A stretch of DNA of 64,000 nucleotides, taken from Aedes albopictus. Taxonomy: Eukaryota > Arthropoda > Insecta > Diptera > Culicidae. The stretch is taken from NCBI RefSeq assembly GCF_035046485.1, contig NC_085137.1, positions 375,906,706 to 375,970,705 of the forward strand. The letters run 5' to 3'. The notes beneath the pieces were generated by a model. It made no database searches. It was given only the letters and a program-made list of their open reading frames with translations, and was not told the origin of the DNA. The position numbers were made by a program, and so were the translations under genes. Each line of letters begins with the position of its first letter. Position 1 is the stretch's first letter. This document shows, in pieces, positions 21,278-33,720 of this stretch.

Positions 21278-21880
21278 AAATCACTCTGAAACACCCCTGC
21301 TCCCTCCTGAGATCCTCTGAAGCGCCTTTACAGACCCTTCGAAAACCCATGAAACTCCTCGAGATCCTTCACGCATGCCCCTGAAACAACCCCTTAAAAC
21401 GATCTAAAACGCCTCCAAAAGCCTTCTGGATCTTCAAAAATGCCCCTGAAACGCTACCGAAAAACTCCTTGAAATACTATGAACGACCATGAAAGCCTTC
21501 ATAAACCAAATTGAACCCCCTCCCTGGAATCTCCAGGAACTCTGTGAAACATCCTGAATCCCCCTTAAATGCCTCATGAATTCCCATTAAACGCCCTAGA
21601 GCCATCCTGAGACCCCCTGGAACACCTCAGACCCTGCCTGGGAAAACCCATGGAATTTCTTGAAAGACGTTGTTACGCATGCTCATGACCTCCAAAAATC
21701 TTCCCCTGACCCCATGAAACACTACTGAAAAACTCCTTGAAATGTCCTGACCGACCCTAAAACCCCTAATAAGCTACTCTGAAGCCCTCCTGGAATCTCC
21801 ATAAAACCTTCTGAAACCCCCTAAACTCTCTGAAATCTCTTGGAATGCTCCTGTAAGCCCTAATAAACTCCCGAACTTCT
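21278..21880 (+). repeat. Diverged array related to the 136-bp satellite
   Basis: The tract repeats words such as CCCCTGAAAC, CTCCTTGAAAT and CCTGGAATCTCC. It has the composition of the 48385-50167 satellite but no constant period visible by eye. It may be an old decayed array of the same family. Confidence 0.5.
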
Positions 21881-24351
21881 TTGAAATCTATTGCATGTGT
21901 CATTTGTCACATGTTTCCGATACACCGTTTACTTTTGCAGCACAAGATTTACAATAGCGTTCATAATAATGTAAAATTACACGAGCGATGACTTTGATTG
22001 TTGGCGAAACGTCATGTTTAGAGTTAGCCTAGAAAGTTGCACGACCGAACCGTTTTTGTCGACTGATAAAGAAATAAAAATATGCTGTTGAGATATGTAT
22101 ACTTTGACAGAAATTGAAAATGAAACAACCCATAGTTGTAACTTTATTGCTTGGGACGAACAGGCATTCTTCAGTATTGGTGATCATCTATTTTTAGGCG
22201 AAAATGGCGTCAGGTTTCAGGTCAATAAGGGGATGGGGAGGGAAGTTATTATAGCAATAGCTTGTTGCAAACTGACCGTGGAGTTCACTGGACCTGCACA
22301 AGTTCATGCGAATGTCGCAGTGTTGATGGGAAATGTTTATTTTAGCCATATGGGTTCACGCATTAGTGCGTGGATGCCAGGCGTAAAGTGATGGATTGTG
22401 TGAAGATTGCTGTGAAGCGCCACAGTTCATGGTTCTAGCGATGGCTATGAACATACTTTTCAAAGCTCGTATAAGGTTGACAATGACGAATGGAACAAAA
22501 GGGCCGAAAATACCAATATCAAGGTGCGTACACCAAGAGAACGACTAATTGAGACGCAATGCCAATTACAATAAAGTGACAACAAGTGAGTCTTTGAGCA
22601 GGCGGAGGTAATTCGGTTTGCAAATTTGTTCAAAATATAACTTATTCCATTTTGACCATCATTTATTCAATGCCAATGGAAATTTTGAATGAAGAATTCA
22701 TTAACCAGATCAGTAGCTAAATACTGCGTCTAGATTTCACATGGTATTCAGTCTAAGATCTCTGAAGAAGCTTATATGTACATGATCCCAGAAGTATGCC
22801 ATCACAAAAGAAGAACACGCTTGTGCCGTTTATGGCTCTATTGGATTTGACGCTAATTGGTGACATTATGTGATGATTAAACATCTTTAAAAAATAGCAA
22901 ATTTGGCTGTTTTTAAAATATTGTTGAAAGAGCACATTTTTTACGTTTATTTTATTGCGTTACTATAGCTTTGTTTTGATAGTCAAATAAACAATGCAAT
23001 TTTGATTCCCGTTGATGAATGAATGACTATTCTATCGATAAAATGACACCTCGCCCCATTTTTTTCCATACACATTTTCAGCAAATTTCAAAAATACCTA
23101 GTTCTAGGCATAATTTTGAATTAAGATTAATATTTGAGTGGAGATTCTGATTATATAAAAATGAACACCATTAAAGAGCCCAATTATGCCAAATAATGTT
23201 ATGCAAGATGGGGTAAAACAGTTGTTTGAATGATACATGTATTCAGACGTTTTTCGAAACAAGAAAAGCGTCTCATATGTACTACAAAAATACATCATGT
23301 TTCTAAAAATCACTAACTGTTCTCGGTATAACATCAACATGATGAAAATACAATTATTAACCAATCCAAACAACCTTGCAAAAAACCAAAGCTTTGGCTG
23401 TCTATCACACCCATAGACGTATCACCTTCAAACTGAATTACTTAGATGTGTCGAACGGTAGCCCCAGGGCCCACTCGGTGTTTACGTTTGCCCATTATGG
23501 ATACATCTTCAATGGAGTTTCTACACGCAGTACATGTCAGCCAACCACATCCCCATACCGCTTCCAATCGACCATGGACTCCTCCCAGAAGCTCCTAGAC
23601 TAATTAAGTTGTCGAGCAACCTCCCACTCACTCACAACTCTTCATCTCTCGATGGCCTGTTTTGCAACGCTAGCTGGGTGCACTTCTCCCTCCAAGAGAC
23701 GGACTGATTGACGGCTGTATCTTCGGAGCGAAGCGCAACTTCCAGACGCGCATTCGCATAAAGTAACCCCAGTTGAATAACAGCAAACCAACAAGTGATG
23801 TCAGCGCTTAAGCTTGCTGTTATCCGAACGCGATGTACGACGCGTGCGATTTATTCCGCACATGTATCGCGCTTTTTTTTTTCATCTGACGTGCAGACTT
23901 TTAAGTGCCAGTTAAAAAAGATTAAAATGATTTTCTTCAATCTATCCACCGTCGTCATCGTCGTCGTCATTATTATTGTTGTACACCCCCACCCTAGTGC
24001 AAATTTCAGTTTCCGACACGCTTCAAGTTCGTTCATCTCTTTCCGTTTGTCTTTTCTTGCATTCGTCAACTGTGCTTCCACGCGTGGATTTTGCTGGTTT
24101 CCAGCAGCATTCATTTTTTTTTGCTCTCGCCTCCTTCATTGAAAATTCCAATGTCAATGTTGAGTCACATACACACCTCGAACTTCGCGGAGTGGCGAAT
24201 GTGGATATTAATACATATACGTAAGTTTACAGTGTATCGTACGATTGACCGTACAGGCACAGATCAACAGGCGTAACACCTGGAAGGATTTTCTTCAGAA
24301 TCTATTGTTCAGTCCATATTACCACCAACTGGTGAATATGTTGCAGGTTTC
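21881..24351. other. No gene recognised
   Basis: Mostly AT-rich unassigned DNA. A 98-codon frame at 22095-22391 has ordinary composition but no recognised family. 23440-23780 is GC-richer and looks single-copy within the window. A CGTCGTCAT/ATT triplet run lies at about 23949-23980. Function unknown. Confidence 0.4.
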
Positions 24352-25354
24352 CCCAAGTAACATTTTAAGTTTTGTTCGGCTCTACAAGAGATCTTCATGA
24401 CCAATTTTATAAAACCTGCAATAAAACTGAATCATACATCAAAACCTCTTGATAACCTCTTTAAGAGTATCTTCCGGCTAAGTGGACCACTCTCGGAGAG
24501 GTTTTGCAAACCGCATTAAGAGTAGCAATAAACCCGTTTTAAAACCTAGTTGAAATATTTCCCATTCTCGATTGTTATTGTTTTTTTTTTTGCAACAAAA
24601 ACTATGACAGCTCAAGATGCAGAGAAGCTTCTTCGATGGCACGTAAAGTTCAGGAGGATATATCATTCGTAAGTAGAAAGCGATTATTTCAAAGTAGTAT
24701 TTTAGTAGTTGTTGTGCTGGTAGGCTTATGCGCATTCGAATTTACCGTGAATATTGGGGTCGCAGAATCATAAAATTAATGCGATTCGAAAATAGTGAAT
24801 ATTATCATCTTGGAATGAAATAAATCAATTTGTGAATTTAGTAAAACTATGCCGAATCACAAGAAAACTCAGCAGAGAGAGTTTATTTATGTGAGCATGT
24901 TATGAAAATGGTTGCCAACTACCAATTCATTGCTAATTTAAGCAAAATTAACTCTTTTTCATTCACGTAAGCTAATTCTTCAATATGGCGACGACCATAA
25001 TCAGCGAAAATAAAACGAAAGCAAGTTTACTTTAATGATGACCGCAATAAACCTAACAGTGTCGTAGTTTCTGCTTTTCCACCAACAGATGTCGTTACTA
25101 ATCGAACGGATCGCCATCTGTTGAGAGTTTTAACAGTTTTATTGTGGTAATAATGATTACCAGAAGGTTTACATAACGGAAAGTTTTGTTTACTCTTAAA
25201 ATCTGTCTTTATGGATATCTTCAAGTATACTATAAAACATTTTATTAATGGTTTTCATAAAAGCAGTCATAAAACTGTGAGTTTTAATCATTGCTGTAAT
25301 AAAACATTAAAAAAAATCAAACAAAACCAATCAGCAATGGAATTGTTACTTGGG
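24352..25354. mobile_element. About 1-kb non-coding element with CCCAAGTAACA TIRs
   Basis: CCCAAGTAACA at 24352-24362 is matched exactly in reverse complement at 25344-25354. The dinucleotide TC flanks both ends. The interior is AT-rich, with repeated AAAACCT and ATAAAACC words near both ends (24413-24530, 25230-25310), suggesting subterminal repeats. No transposase. The TSD is too short to prove the boundaries. Confidence 0.6.
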
Positions 25355-26756
25355 TCGTGTAAGAAGGTATGAAGTATGACATGTAATCTTGATAATCATG
25401 TGTGCCCCTCTGGTTGAGCAATTTTTAACTACCTACATGAATTCAAATCGATCGTTAAAAATTTGGTCGAAGGAAATTTTGGTAGTACTACGTCTGTGGC
25501 ACAATGGGTTTTGGGTAACTTAAGATTTCCTACTCTGAAAACAAAAATAACATTTCTGGTCAACACATTGTATGAATGTTACCAGAATTTGCACATTTAA
25601 TCAATTAGTATTATCAATCTGCACTTTTCTTCAATTAAAAGCATTAATAATTCAGTGGAGGATGTGTAAATTACTGTTTTAGAAAAGCGTCACCTGCACT
25701 TTTTAGCTTTGCGTAAGATCGCCAATAATTGGTTCGAAAATTCCACATTTGAATCAGGGAAAACCTTTAAACAAGTCTATCTGTACGGACAATTATTTGA
25801 CGCACTGTACTTCTTTTTAGCCAACACTCGGCGCTCTTTGTTCCGTCACTTTGTTTACCGACCAAGATTACGAGTACGTCGACGATGCCGCCTCGTTTCA
25901 CCGCGTTCAAATACTTTTCGACGGCTTGTGAGGTGCGTTAGTGCGATCGCTGCCTCCAATTCCGGTTAGCTGGCTGGCTTTAGCTGGTGGCAGTGAATCG
26001 AACGGTTTCGATGGAGGTATTTTTGCCAACATTTTGCGTAGGCCGAAAATCCGAAATGATCAATGGATTGCTTGGCGGAGCTCGACTCGCAGTTCAGTTT
26101 GATGACGTACTAACTACGGAATGGTATTTATTTCAGACGAAGCAAGTGAATGCTTTGCGTGATTTGTGCAGGTTTGAAAGTATCTCTATTCGGAAGTGGT
26201 TGGTTTCTCTGACTAATGGTAAACTGCAGGCAAACGTTTGCATAGCTTCTATTTTGTTTATTTGGTAATAGCAAATTGAAACCTGTGGGTTTGGCGAAGT
26301 AGTTTGAAAGTTTTCTCGATGAAAGTAGTGGCAGCACTAAACGTTGACCTCAGGGGCATGAAGTCAGTCAGGTTAGTCACAAAAAAAAGATGTAAACAAA
26401 GTTAAGTAACAAGTTCAGAAAAAAAAAAACAAGAAAAAAACCGTAGCAGATTATTTGAGAAACCCCATTTTGGGAATCAATAAAAAGATTCACGAAAGCA
26501 CAAATCCCCTGATTCATGATTCCTTCTTATATGACAAAGCGCGTCATGAATCATTTTAGATTTCATCACTCCTTAAGCTTAGCCTTGGGTTTTTTTTACC
26601 TTATTTTAAATTTTAATTCAATTCCCAAAATGTCAAAGTTGTTGGAAATGTTTTAGTGGTGAGAAATGTTGACATTTATTTTTTCGTGGAAATAAAATGT
26701 TGCATTGGTTGTTTCCCTATGAGTAATACAAAGTTACAAGTTAGACCTGTTAGGAT
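25355..26756. other. No gene recognised
   Basis: Unassigned DNA with a GC-richer patch at 25800-26000. Short frames (86 and 93 codons) have no recognisable domains. Confidence 0.4.
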
Positions 26757-27297
26757 TTCAGGTCATTTGGCCCTACGCCGTTTGGCCCAAAAGGGTCATT
26801 TGGCCGAATGCCATTTGGTTAACTTGAAGAACTTAAGTGATCATGCCACTGTTCTCCACATCAGTATACCTTGAAAGAACAGTCTATGATTTAAGATTAG
26901 GATATGATGAAGTCACATCGCGAATTGTCATTCAGGAGCACAAGTCTGTAGAACGCTGCGCTGAAAAGTTGATCATTTGGTATCTACCTGCGGATTACCA
27001 ACCCATCAACTTTCCAGTGCAAACCGACATTCTGTTCTTCAGATTTGTACTCTTGAAAATTCTAAGTATGGCATCGTCATACTTCATCTTAAGAAAGTTA
27101 AAATCTATGTTCAAATATTGGTAGAAATAAAAGCCTATGATTGAAAGAAAGATATTTTCTCTGAATTATTTTGATCATAATTCGGCCAGATGGCATTTTG
27201 ACAAACGACATTCGGTCATACGGCATTTGACCAAGCGACCCATTCGACCAGATGGCATTCGGCCAAACGGCATTGCACCATATGACCGGACACCGTT
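26757..27297. mobile_element. MITE-like element with internally repetitive arms
   Basis: The left arm (26757-26830) reads GGTCATTTGGCC, CGTTTGGCCC, GGTCATTTGGCCGAATGCC. The right arm (27180-27297) is made of CATTCGGCCAAACGGCATT-type words in the opposite sense. Each arm is a short tandem array of a ~19-bp unit. The centre is AT-rich and non-coding. It resembles the array at 415-560. Confidence 0.65.
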
Positions 27298-27449
27298 CTG
27301 ACATTTTTTTCGTGGAAGGGAAATATTTATAACTTTTCTGCACTCATTTCTGAAATAAGAAACATCATATCTAGGGCCAGTTTTGAAGGATTCTGTTCAG
27401 GTCTGGTCCATATGAAAATTACGCTAGAAGTTCCACCTTGAGTGTCTTA

Positions 27450-29400
27450 AAAAATGCCACTAATAATTTCTCTCCAGAATTTCCATTGGGAATTCCTGCA
27501 ACAATTCAACAGGGATTTGTTGTCGAAGTTACAACGGGAAATGCTCTAAGAGTGCCATCGGACATTTCTCTAGTAGTTCCACCGAGTGTTTCTCTAGAAA
27601 CTCCATTTGAAATAGAAGTTTCACCACGGATATCATTAGGAGCTTTGAAGAAAGTTTTTCAGGAGTTCCACCGATTAGTCCTCTGGGAGTTCTACCGAGA
27701 ATTCCGGCAGGAGTTTCGTCGGGAATTTCGGTAGGAGTTTTGTCCGGAATTTATGTGGCAGTTTCGCTGAAATTCTTCTCAAAGTTTCACCGGCTGTTCT
27801 TCTGAGAATTCCAACGCAAATTTCTTTAGTAGTTTCACCAGGAATCCCTCTTGAAGTTCCAAAGAGTTTCGTCGAATATTTCTCTTAGAATTCAACAGGG
27901 ACATTCTCTAGGAGTTGCAGTTCTACCGGGAGTTCCTGTTTGGATTTCACCAAGAATTTATCTGGGAGTTTTCTGTAGAAGCAGCAGAGAATTCAGCATG
28001 AGTTCCACCACAAATTATTACAGGAAATCCACGGCAAATTCATAGAAAAGTTTTACAGGGAAATCGTGTAGCTGTTTTACCGGGAATTTCCGCAGGAATA
28101 TCGCCAAGGAATATCACCAATAATAGTAGGAGTTCATCTTGTACCGACTTTTAGAACCCTCTTCGAATGAGTATACCTGTACTTAGTTTTATACGTTTTA
28201 TACGTTTTAGTTCCGCCGCTGTTATGCTTATCCTTTTGACAGATCGACTATCACTTGTAATCTTCTTCACAGTGGATAACTGACTCTGAGGAAGATTACA
28301 ATTGGTAGTCTGAATACGCGTATCTGTCAAAAGATAAGCATAACAAGGGGGAATTAAAAGGTACAAGACTGATTACATTCATTAGAAGTAGGAGTTCAAC
28401 TAAAAATCAACTTGGAAGTTCTAACGAGAATTTTTGCTTTAAGTTTCCAGGAACTCCTCTAGGAGTTACATACACCGCAAAACCATCTTGGAGTTACTAC
28501 GATAATTTCATTAGAAGTTCCACCGGCAATGTCTGTATAAGTTCCACCGGAAATTTCTAGCAGTTACACCACAAATTATCGCAGAAGTTCTACCGGCAAT
28601 ACTTTTAGGAGTACCACGATGTTCCTGTAAGCGTTCCATCAGGATTTTTCTAGTTGTTCCACCAGGCATTCATCTAGGAGTTCCTCTACAAATTTCACTG
28701 GAAATTCTTTTACAAATTCCACCGGTAATTCCTCTATGAGTTCCATCAACCGAGAATACTCATAGAAATGCTGCTGAGAACTCCTGCAACGATTCCATCA
28801 CGAAGCCCGAACCGAAAGTCCCTTGACTTTAGAAGTTTTACCGAGTATTTCTCTAGGAGTTCCACCGGAAACTCTTCAATAAATTCTACCACGAATTCAC
28901 GCAGAACTTCCACCAAGAATTCCTCTAGAAAAACCACCCGAAAATCTTCCGGTAGTAACTTCACGAGCTCTACAAGGAGTTTGCCCAAGCATTTTTCTAG
29001 ATATACTACCGAGTAGGTTTTATCTCTAAGGAGTTTCGCTACGTATTCCCGCAGAAGTTTACCGAGGTTTACATTAGAACTTCCACTAAAAAATCGCTCA
29101 GGAGTTCGTCCAGAACCTCTAAAAATCCGTCGGTATCGATTCAAGAAGATCAACCAGGAATTTTACTAGTAGTTCCACCAAGAATTCAACGGAAAATCGT
29201 CTTGGAGTACCACCGGCAATTTCTCTAGGAGTATGATCAGCATTCCTATAGGAGTTTTACTAGGAATTCTTCTAGAAGTTCCATCGGGAATTTCTCTAGG
29301 AGCTCCACCAAACACTCCTCTAGCGGTTCCGTCTGGAATTGTCCACAAATCCTCATAAAGTTTCCATGACAATTTCTAACTCATTGATCGAAAGATACAT
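27450..29400. repeat. 12-bp satellite block with 24-bp dimer phase
   Basis: Units alternate GGAATTTCTCTA and GGAGTTCCACCG, giving a 24-bp dimer in many places. It is interrupted at about 28165-28365 by a hairpin MITE. Frames on both strands are repeat artefacts. Confidence 0.85.
28165..28365. mobile_element. Hairpin MITE in the satellite
   Basis: GTTATGCTTATCCTTTTGAC, then TGTAATCTTCTTCAC, is mirrored by GAGGAAGATTACA, then GTCAAAAGATAAGCATAAC. Arms are roughly 60-90 bp. The TTTTGACAGAT and TGTAAYCT words resemble the larger hairpin at 38514-38786, so the two are probably one family. Confidence 0.7.
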
Positions 29401-29506
29401 TTCTATTCTATGGAAATCGAAACATAAATAACTTCCATGCAGCTCAACTCCAATATTCGACACCTGTTGGCATACATCCGGTGGAATAGTACCACTATGT
29501 TGGCTC

Positions 29507-29656
29507 GATCAAGGGTCAATCTAAACGGCTAGTTAAGGATTACCCGACGTTTCGGCCGGTTATACTTAACCATTGTAACGAGAAAGTCAAAGGCCAAATA
29601 AAACTGTCCGAAACGTCGGATGATCTAAAACATGCCGTGTAGATTGAACTTAGTCC
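29507..29656. mobile_element. Short hairpin MITE with GACGTTTCGG arms
   Basis: Left arm CAATCTAAACGG, then CCGACGTTTCGG; right arm CCGAAACGTCGG, then CCGTGTAGATTG. The centre is about 50 bp with no coding capacity. Boundaries are approximate. Confidence 0.6.
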
Positions 29657-29744
29657 CAGAAATCCAATATCCATAATACTGTGATATATCTGCTATATTA
29701 GGTCTCGGTCTGCTATATATCTAGTAGCCTGGGGCACGGTTATA

Positions 29745-29865
29745 TGGAGAACAACAATTTTTCTTTCCTGTATAATTTTCGGATGCTTGTTAGGTCCAGT
29801 ATTAACTGGACCAAATTTCATCTCGATCGGTGAAACTAGATTTTAGCACCGACGTTTTCAATTTT
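29745..29865 (-). repeat. Dispersed repeat also present (plus) at 33593-33720
   Basis: In reverse complement this reads AATTGAAAACGTCGGTGC, TAGTTTCACCGATCGAG, TGAAATTTGG, TTAATACTGGACCTAA, matching 33593-33720 closely. Element type unknown. The second copy abuts the 5' truncation point of the LINE at 32359-33590. Confidence 0.7.
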
Positions 29866-29997
29866 AAATAGGAGGGTGTCTACTCATAACTCAAAATGAA
29901 ATTCCCTGAGTTTTCCAGGTTTTTCAAGATGAAATTTTAAAAGTTTATAATTCAAAAAATAATTCAAATTTTCTAAAATAATATAAAGAATGACTTA

Positions 29998-30182
29998 GGG
30001 TATCATCGGCAGGTTGGTTTTCTTCGTCATGAGGGATTTATGTCGGCCAAATTGCCTGAAACTTGATCATATTCAGCTTGGTTGGGGAGGATTTGATGCC
30101 AATTCTGAGTTCAACAGCTGAAACCTAGGTTTAAAAAAAACATGACAAAGAGAACAAAACTGCCGAAAATACGTAAGTTCCC
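29998..30182 (+). repeat. Dispersed repeat, CTGAGTTCAACA / CATGACAAAGAG family
   Basis: Shares GGCCAAATTGC-TGAAACTTG, TTCAGCTTG-TTGGGGA, GAGTTCAA and the closing AAAACC-CATGACRAAGAG with sequences at 34945-35061 and 53330-53815. The foldback at 53164-53485 is built from the same family. Confidence 0.6.
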
Positions 30183-31960
30183 CTGCTCTTCAAAAATCTT
30201 TCAAGATTTCTTTCTTGACTTTCCGCAAGATTCTTTCACGAGATATCTGTTTGAGTACGTCCCGATATTACTTTAAAAAGATTTCCGATATACTTCCAGA
30301 GATTCTCGCTGGATTCCTCCTGAAGATCCATCCAAAACTATTCAAAGTTTCTTCAAGAATGTCATTGGTTGAGCCTCGTAGCCGTGCGGTTAGAGTCCGA
30401 ATGGATGACGGTTCGATTCCCACTCCGAGCGATGAAATTCTTCACGAAAATAGCTTCTTATCCGTAGCCACTCCGTGTTAAGTATCGTTCAATCGGTACA
30501 GTCGACGGCTGAAGCCAGTGTCCGTGTCTTTTTTAATGGTTTTCCGGGGTAGCTATCCAATAGTTTATATCGGGATTTTTACCGGTAGTTTTCAGATATT
30601 TCTTTTGTTTTCCTCGCGGGACTTCGTCCGTAGCTACTTTCAGGATTCCATGAGGTATTCAGAATTCCTCCTTGGATGTTCTTAATATTTCTTCTTGGGA
30701 TTACTATTACCTAGAGCTTTTTTCGAGATGTCTCATTTTATCTCCGGTTTCTCCTGAAGTTCCTGCCGAGATTTCTTCAATAACACTTTGCGGAGTTTTT
30801 CGCAAGATTTTATTTGAATTCCCTCGAATATTTCTCCAAGAATTTCCTATAAGGTATTTCGTAAGTTATCTCAAGAGACATTCTGAGGAAATCCCGTAGA
30901 AGAATCCCTGCAATAATTTTCGGATAAATCCCTAAAGGAGTATCCAGAATCTCGGGATAATTTCTGGTAAAGATTCCTGGAAGAAATTTAGGAATAATGC
31001 AGAGAATATCTGTAAAAAAATCTCAGGGCGATCACTACCAGAAATCTGGTACAGCTACAAGGAACAGCCTAGCTCTGAAACAATGCAAGAGAAGAATTCA
31101 ATGAGAAATATCAGCAATAACTCCTGTGAAAATCTCAAAAGCCACTCTGGAAAAAAATCTTAGGAGAAATTCCAGGGTAAATTCAGAAAAACTCTGAGAA
31201 GCATCTCATGACCTACATCGGAAGGAATCTTCTGAGAGAAGTTTCAGGAGATACTCCGAGAGAAATCTCAGGTAAAACATCAAAATAAACCTCGCGAAAA
31301 CTTTTAAAAACTCCTGAAGGCGACCAGGAAGAACATCTCGAAGAAAGCCCAAAGCAATTGTTTGAAGATATCATAGGAAAAAATGAAAGAAATCTCTTGA
31401 GGAACTTTTGTAGTAAATTCGTGAAAACTCCTTCAGAAACCCTCGGATGAACTTTAGTAGAAACCCCAGGAATAACTCCTTTAGCAATTCTGGGAAGATC
31501 TTCTGGGGAAGTCGCAAGACGAACACCGGAAGAAATCGTGTAAATTTCCATGAGGAATGCCGAAAGAAATTCCACGATTTATCCCGACAGAAATTCTTAT
31601 AGAGTATTCGGGATAAATTCTGGTAGAAATCCTACAAAGATTTCTTTTAGTAAAACACTGGAGAAACTCCGTAAAGAAATAGCATCCCCGTAAAAAACTC
31701 CAGGAGAAATCGGTTGGAATTCAGCAATCCTTGAAAGAATCCGGAAGTATGCCTTTACGGAAAAAAATCAAAATGGAATACCAAGAAAAATGGCGTCAAA
31801 AATGCGGAAGGATTTTTTTACGAAATCTTGAGAGTTATTCCAGAAGGTTATTCTAAAGATGTTCAAGAAAGAAACCCTGACGGAATTTCTGGAAAAAATC
31901 CTTGTAGCGAAATTTCTATATGAATTTTTACTACCAGGTTTTTATTTATTTATACGATCC
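30183..31960. repeat. 12-bp satellite, both orientations, split by a SINE
   Basis: Rhythmic GATTTCTTC/GGGATTC words run up to about 30900. From about 30950 the opposite sense (AGAAATCTC, GAAGAATC) predominates to 31960. The SINE at 30371-30535 interrupts it. The switch of orientation inside one block is notable. Confidence 0.75.
30371..30535 (+). mobile_element. tRNA-derived SINE (GTGTCCGTGTCT end)
   Basis: Head: GTAGCCGTGCGGTTAGAGT (A box) and GACGGTTCGATTCCC (B box), with a shortened anticodon region. The body ends GTGTCCGTGTCTTTTT. The same 3' end occurs in the minus-strand SINE at 52012-52215. Confidence 0.8.
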
Positions 31961-32106
31961 AATGTTTTTTTTATCGGAGTAAAATTTCCCTGAGTACTCA
32001 AGATATTCCCTGAGTATTCCAGGTTTTCCCCTGTCAAATAAAATTCCTCGAGTATTTCCGGTTTCCAGGTTTTTCCAGGTAGTAGACACCCTGAGTATGG
32101 GAAAAG

Positions 32107-32358
32107 GTAGTTTTACACTCAAAAATATGGTGGAGCAGCAGGCGCCTGCTAGCAGTGATGCTGGAAAAAACAATGCAATGAGCCACTCGTTGTGGTGGCA
32201 AATAGTTTTTGCAGAATAACTTTTTTTCCGCAAACGTCGGATCGCTTTACGGACTTCGAACAAAAGTTTTATTGTAATCCGTTCTAGGGGGTAAGTGGAT
32301 CCATTTATGTTTAGAGGTTAACATAACGCTCCACCAAATTTTTGATTGTAAAACTAAC
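32107..32358. mobile_element. 252-bp MITE with 31-bp imperfect TIRs
   Basis: Left GTAGTTTTACACTC, then ATGGTGGAGC; right GCTCCACCAAATTT, then TTGTAAAACTAAC. No coding frame. It directly abuts the tail of the LINE at 32359-33590, so that LINE may have landed at its edge. Confidence 0.75.
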
Positions 32359-33590
32359 TTTTTATTTATTTATTTATTTGTCGTCAATCAATACATAGAC
32401 CAAATTTTACAGTAAAATTTATAATAAATAACGTCTGTAACAATGAAATTCTTAATTTCTATTTTCACCTGTCTTATTGCCTTGTGTATCTTGAAAAGAA
32501 AACATGTTTAAGTTTCGATCTATTCATTGTTATATCAATTGCTTCACAATAACTATTATAGCACGACATCATTCTATTAATAGGCCCATTAATGCCATAA
32601 TAAGTTCTTTGGTATTTAATATAAAATAGATTCCTATTTCTTAGTTGACGAGTGGGAGCGTAAAAATTTAGATTTTCTAGCATAACTGCGCTGTCGACTT
32701 TCTGTGATATAACATCGTTGATTAAGGCTATCATGGCAAATTCTCTTCTTTTTTTGAGACCAACCAAATTTATTAGCAAACATCGCGATTCATAAGAGGG
32801 CAAAGGTAGTGTCGTCCAGCCAAGCTTACGAAGCGCAAAAAGCAAAAACTGTTTTTGAACAGACTCTATACGATTTATATGCGTTTCATGATATGGAGCC
32901 CAAACAATACTACAATATTCAAGAACATATGTAACATACAATGCCTTGATTGTGTAAGGGTCATTGAAATGGTAACTGAATCTCTTTATGAATCCTAGCT
33001 TGTTACTTGCTTTGTATATGATGTTGTTGTAGTGATCATTAAAACACAATTTAGAGTCAAGAATTATACCTAAATCTCTAACCTGCTTACATCGTTCAAC
33101 TGGTATTTTATTAAGGTAAATAGCTGTTGGCTCAACCGTATATTTTCTTGTAAATGAAATAGAAAAGCATTTTTTAACATTGATTTCAAGCAAGTTTTTC
33201 TGACACCAGTTATGGAAAACATCTATTTCATTTTGAAATACATCAAGATCTGCTGAATTACATATCTCAAGAAACAGTTCCATATCATCAGCATATATTA
33301 GAACATTGAGGCGATTCAAGACACGTTCTACATCATTGACAAATAAAATGAACAATAGAGGACCAAGATGAGATCCTTGTGGTACCCCGGATGTAACCTC
33401 AATTATTTTTGTGGATATACTATGTTCAAATCTCACTCTTTGGGTTCTATCGGATAGGTACGATTGTATCCACTTTAACAATCCAGGATTGAAACCAAGC
33501 CTACCTAATTTAAATAGTAATAAAGCAATATCAACTCTATCGAATGCCTTACTGAAATCAGTGTACAGTGTTTCCCCTACTAAATCCTAT
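32359..33590 (-). mobile_element. 5'-truncated CR1/Jockey-type LINE
   Basis: Minus-strand element: reverse transcriptase frame, a 3' UTR of about 85 bp, then an AAATAAAT-repeat tail at 32359-32380. The 5' end is cut inside the reverse transcriptase just before motif A, the usual result of incomplete reverse transcription. No clear TSD was found. The plus-strand text after the break (33593 on) is a different dispersed repeat. Confidence 0.85.
32474..33586 (-). CDS. Reverse transcriptase C-terminal half, LINE ORF2 (partial)
   Basis: The frame opens at 33586 without a start codon because of the 5' truncation. Motif A reads YTDFSKAFDRVD (about 33535-33570), followed by GVPQGSHLGPLLFILFVNDV and LIYADDMELF (motif C near 33284-33295). 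The thumb and C-terminal region contain IVWAPYHETHINRIESVQKQ, a pattern common to Jockey and CR1 group elements. About 370 codons are intact with no internal stop, but the endonuclease and RT fingers are gone, so the protein would be inactive. Clade placement is approximate. Confidence 0.88.
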   Translation of the reverse strand, partial: DLVGETLYTDFSKAFDRVDIALLLFKLGRLGFNPGLLKWIQSYLSDRTQRVRFEHSISTKIIEVTSGVPQGSHLGPLLFILFVNDVERVLNRLNVLIYADDMELFLEICNSADLDVFQNEIDVFHNWCQKNLLEINVKKCFSISFTRKYTVEPTAIYLNKIPVERCKQVRDLGIILDSKLCFNDHYNNIIYKASNKLGFIKRFSYHFNDPYTIKALYVTYVLEYCSIVWAPYHETHINRIESVQKQFLLFALRKLGWTTLPLPSYESRCLLINLVGLKKRREFAMIALINDVISQKVDSAVMLENLNFYAPTRQLRNRNLFYIKYQRTYYGINGPINRMMSCYNSYCEAIDITMNRSKLKHVFFSRYTRQ

Positions 33591-33720
33591 GTAAAATTGA
33601 AAACGTCGGCGTATTAAAATATAGTTTCACCGATCAAGCTGAAATTTGGTAAAGTTAATACTGGACCTAATAGGCATCCAAAAATCATACAGGAACTAGA
33701 ATTCAATTTTTGACCCATCC

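Noticed and set aside
23851..24114. Minus-strand 87-residue frame with a Lys-rich start
   Set aside because: It runs through a CGTCGTCAT/ATT microsatellite and a poly-T tract, and shows no recognisable domain.
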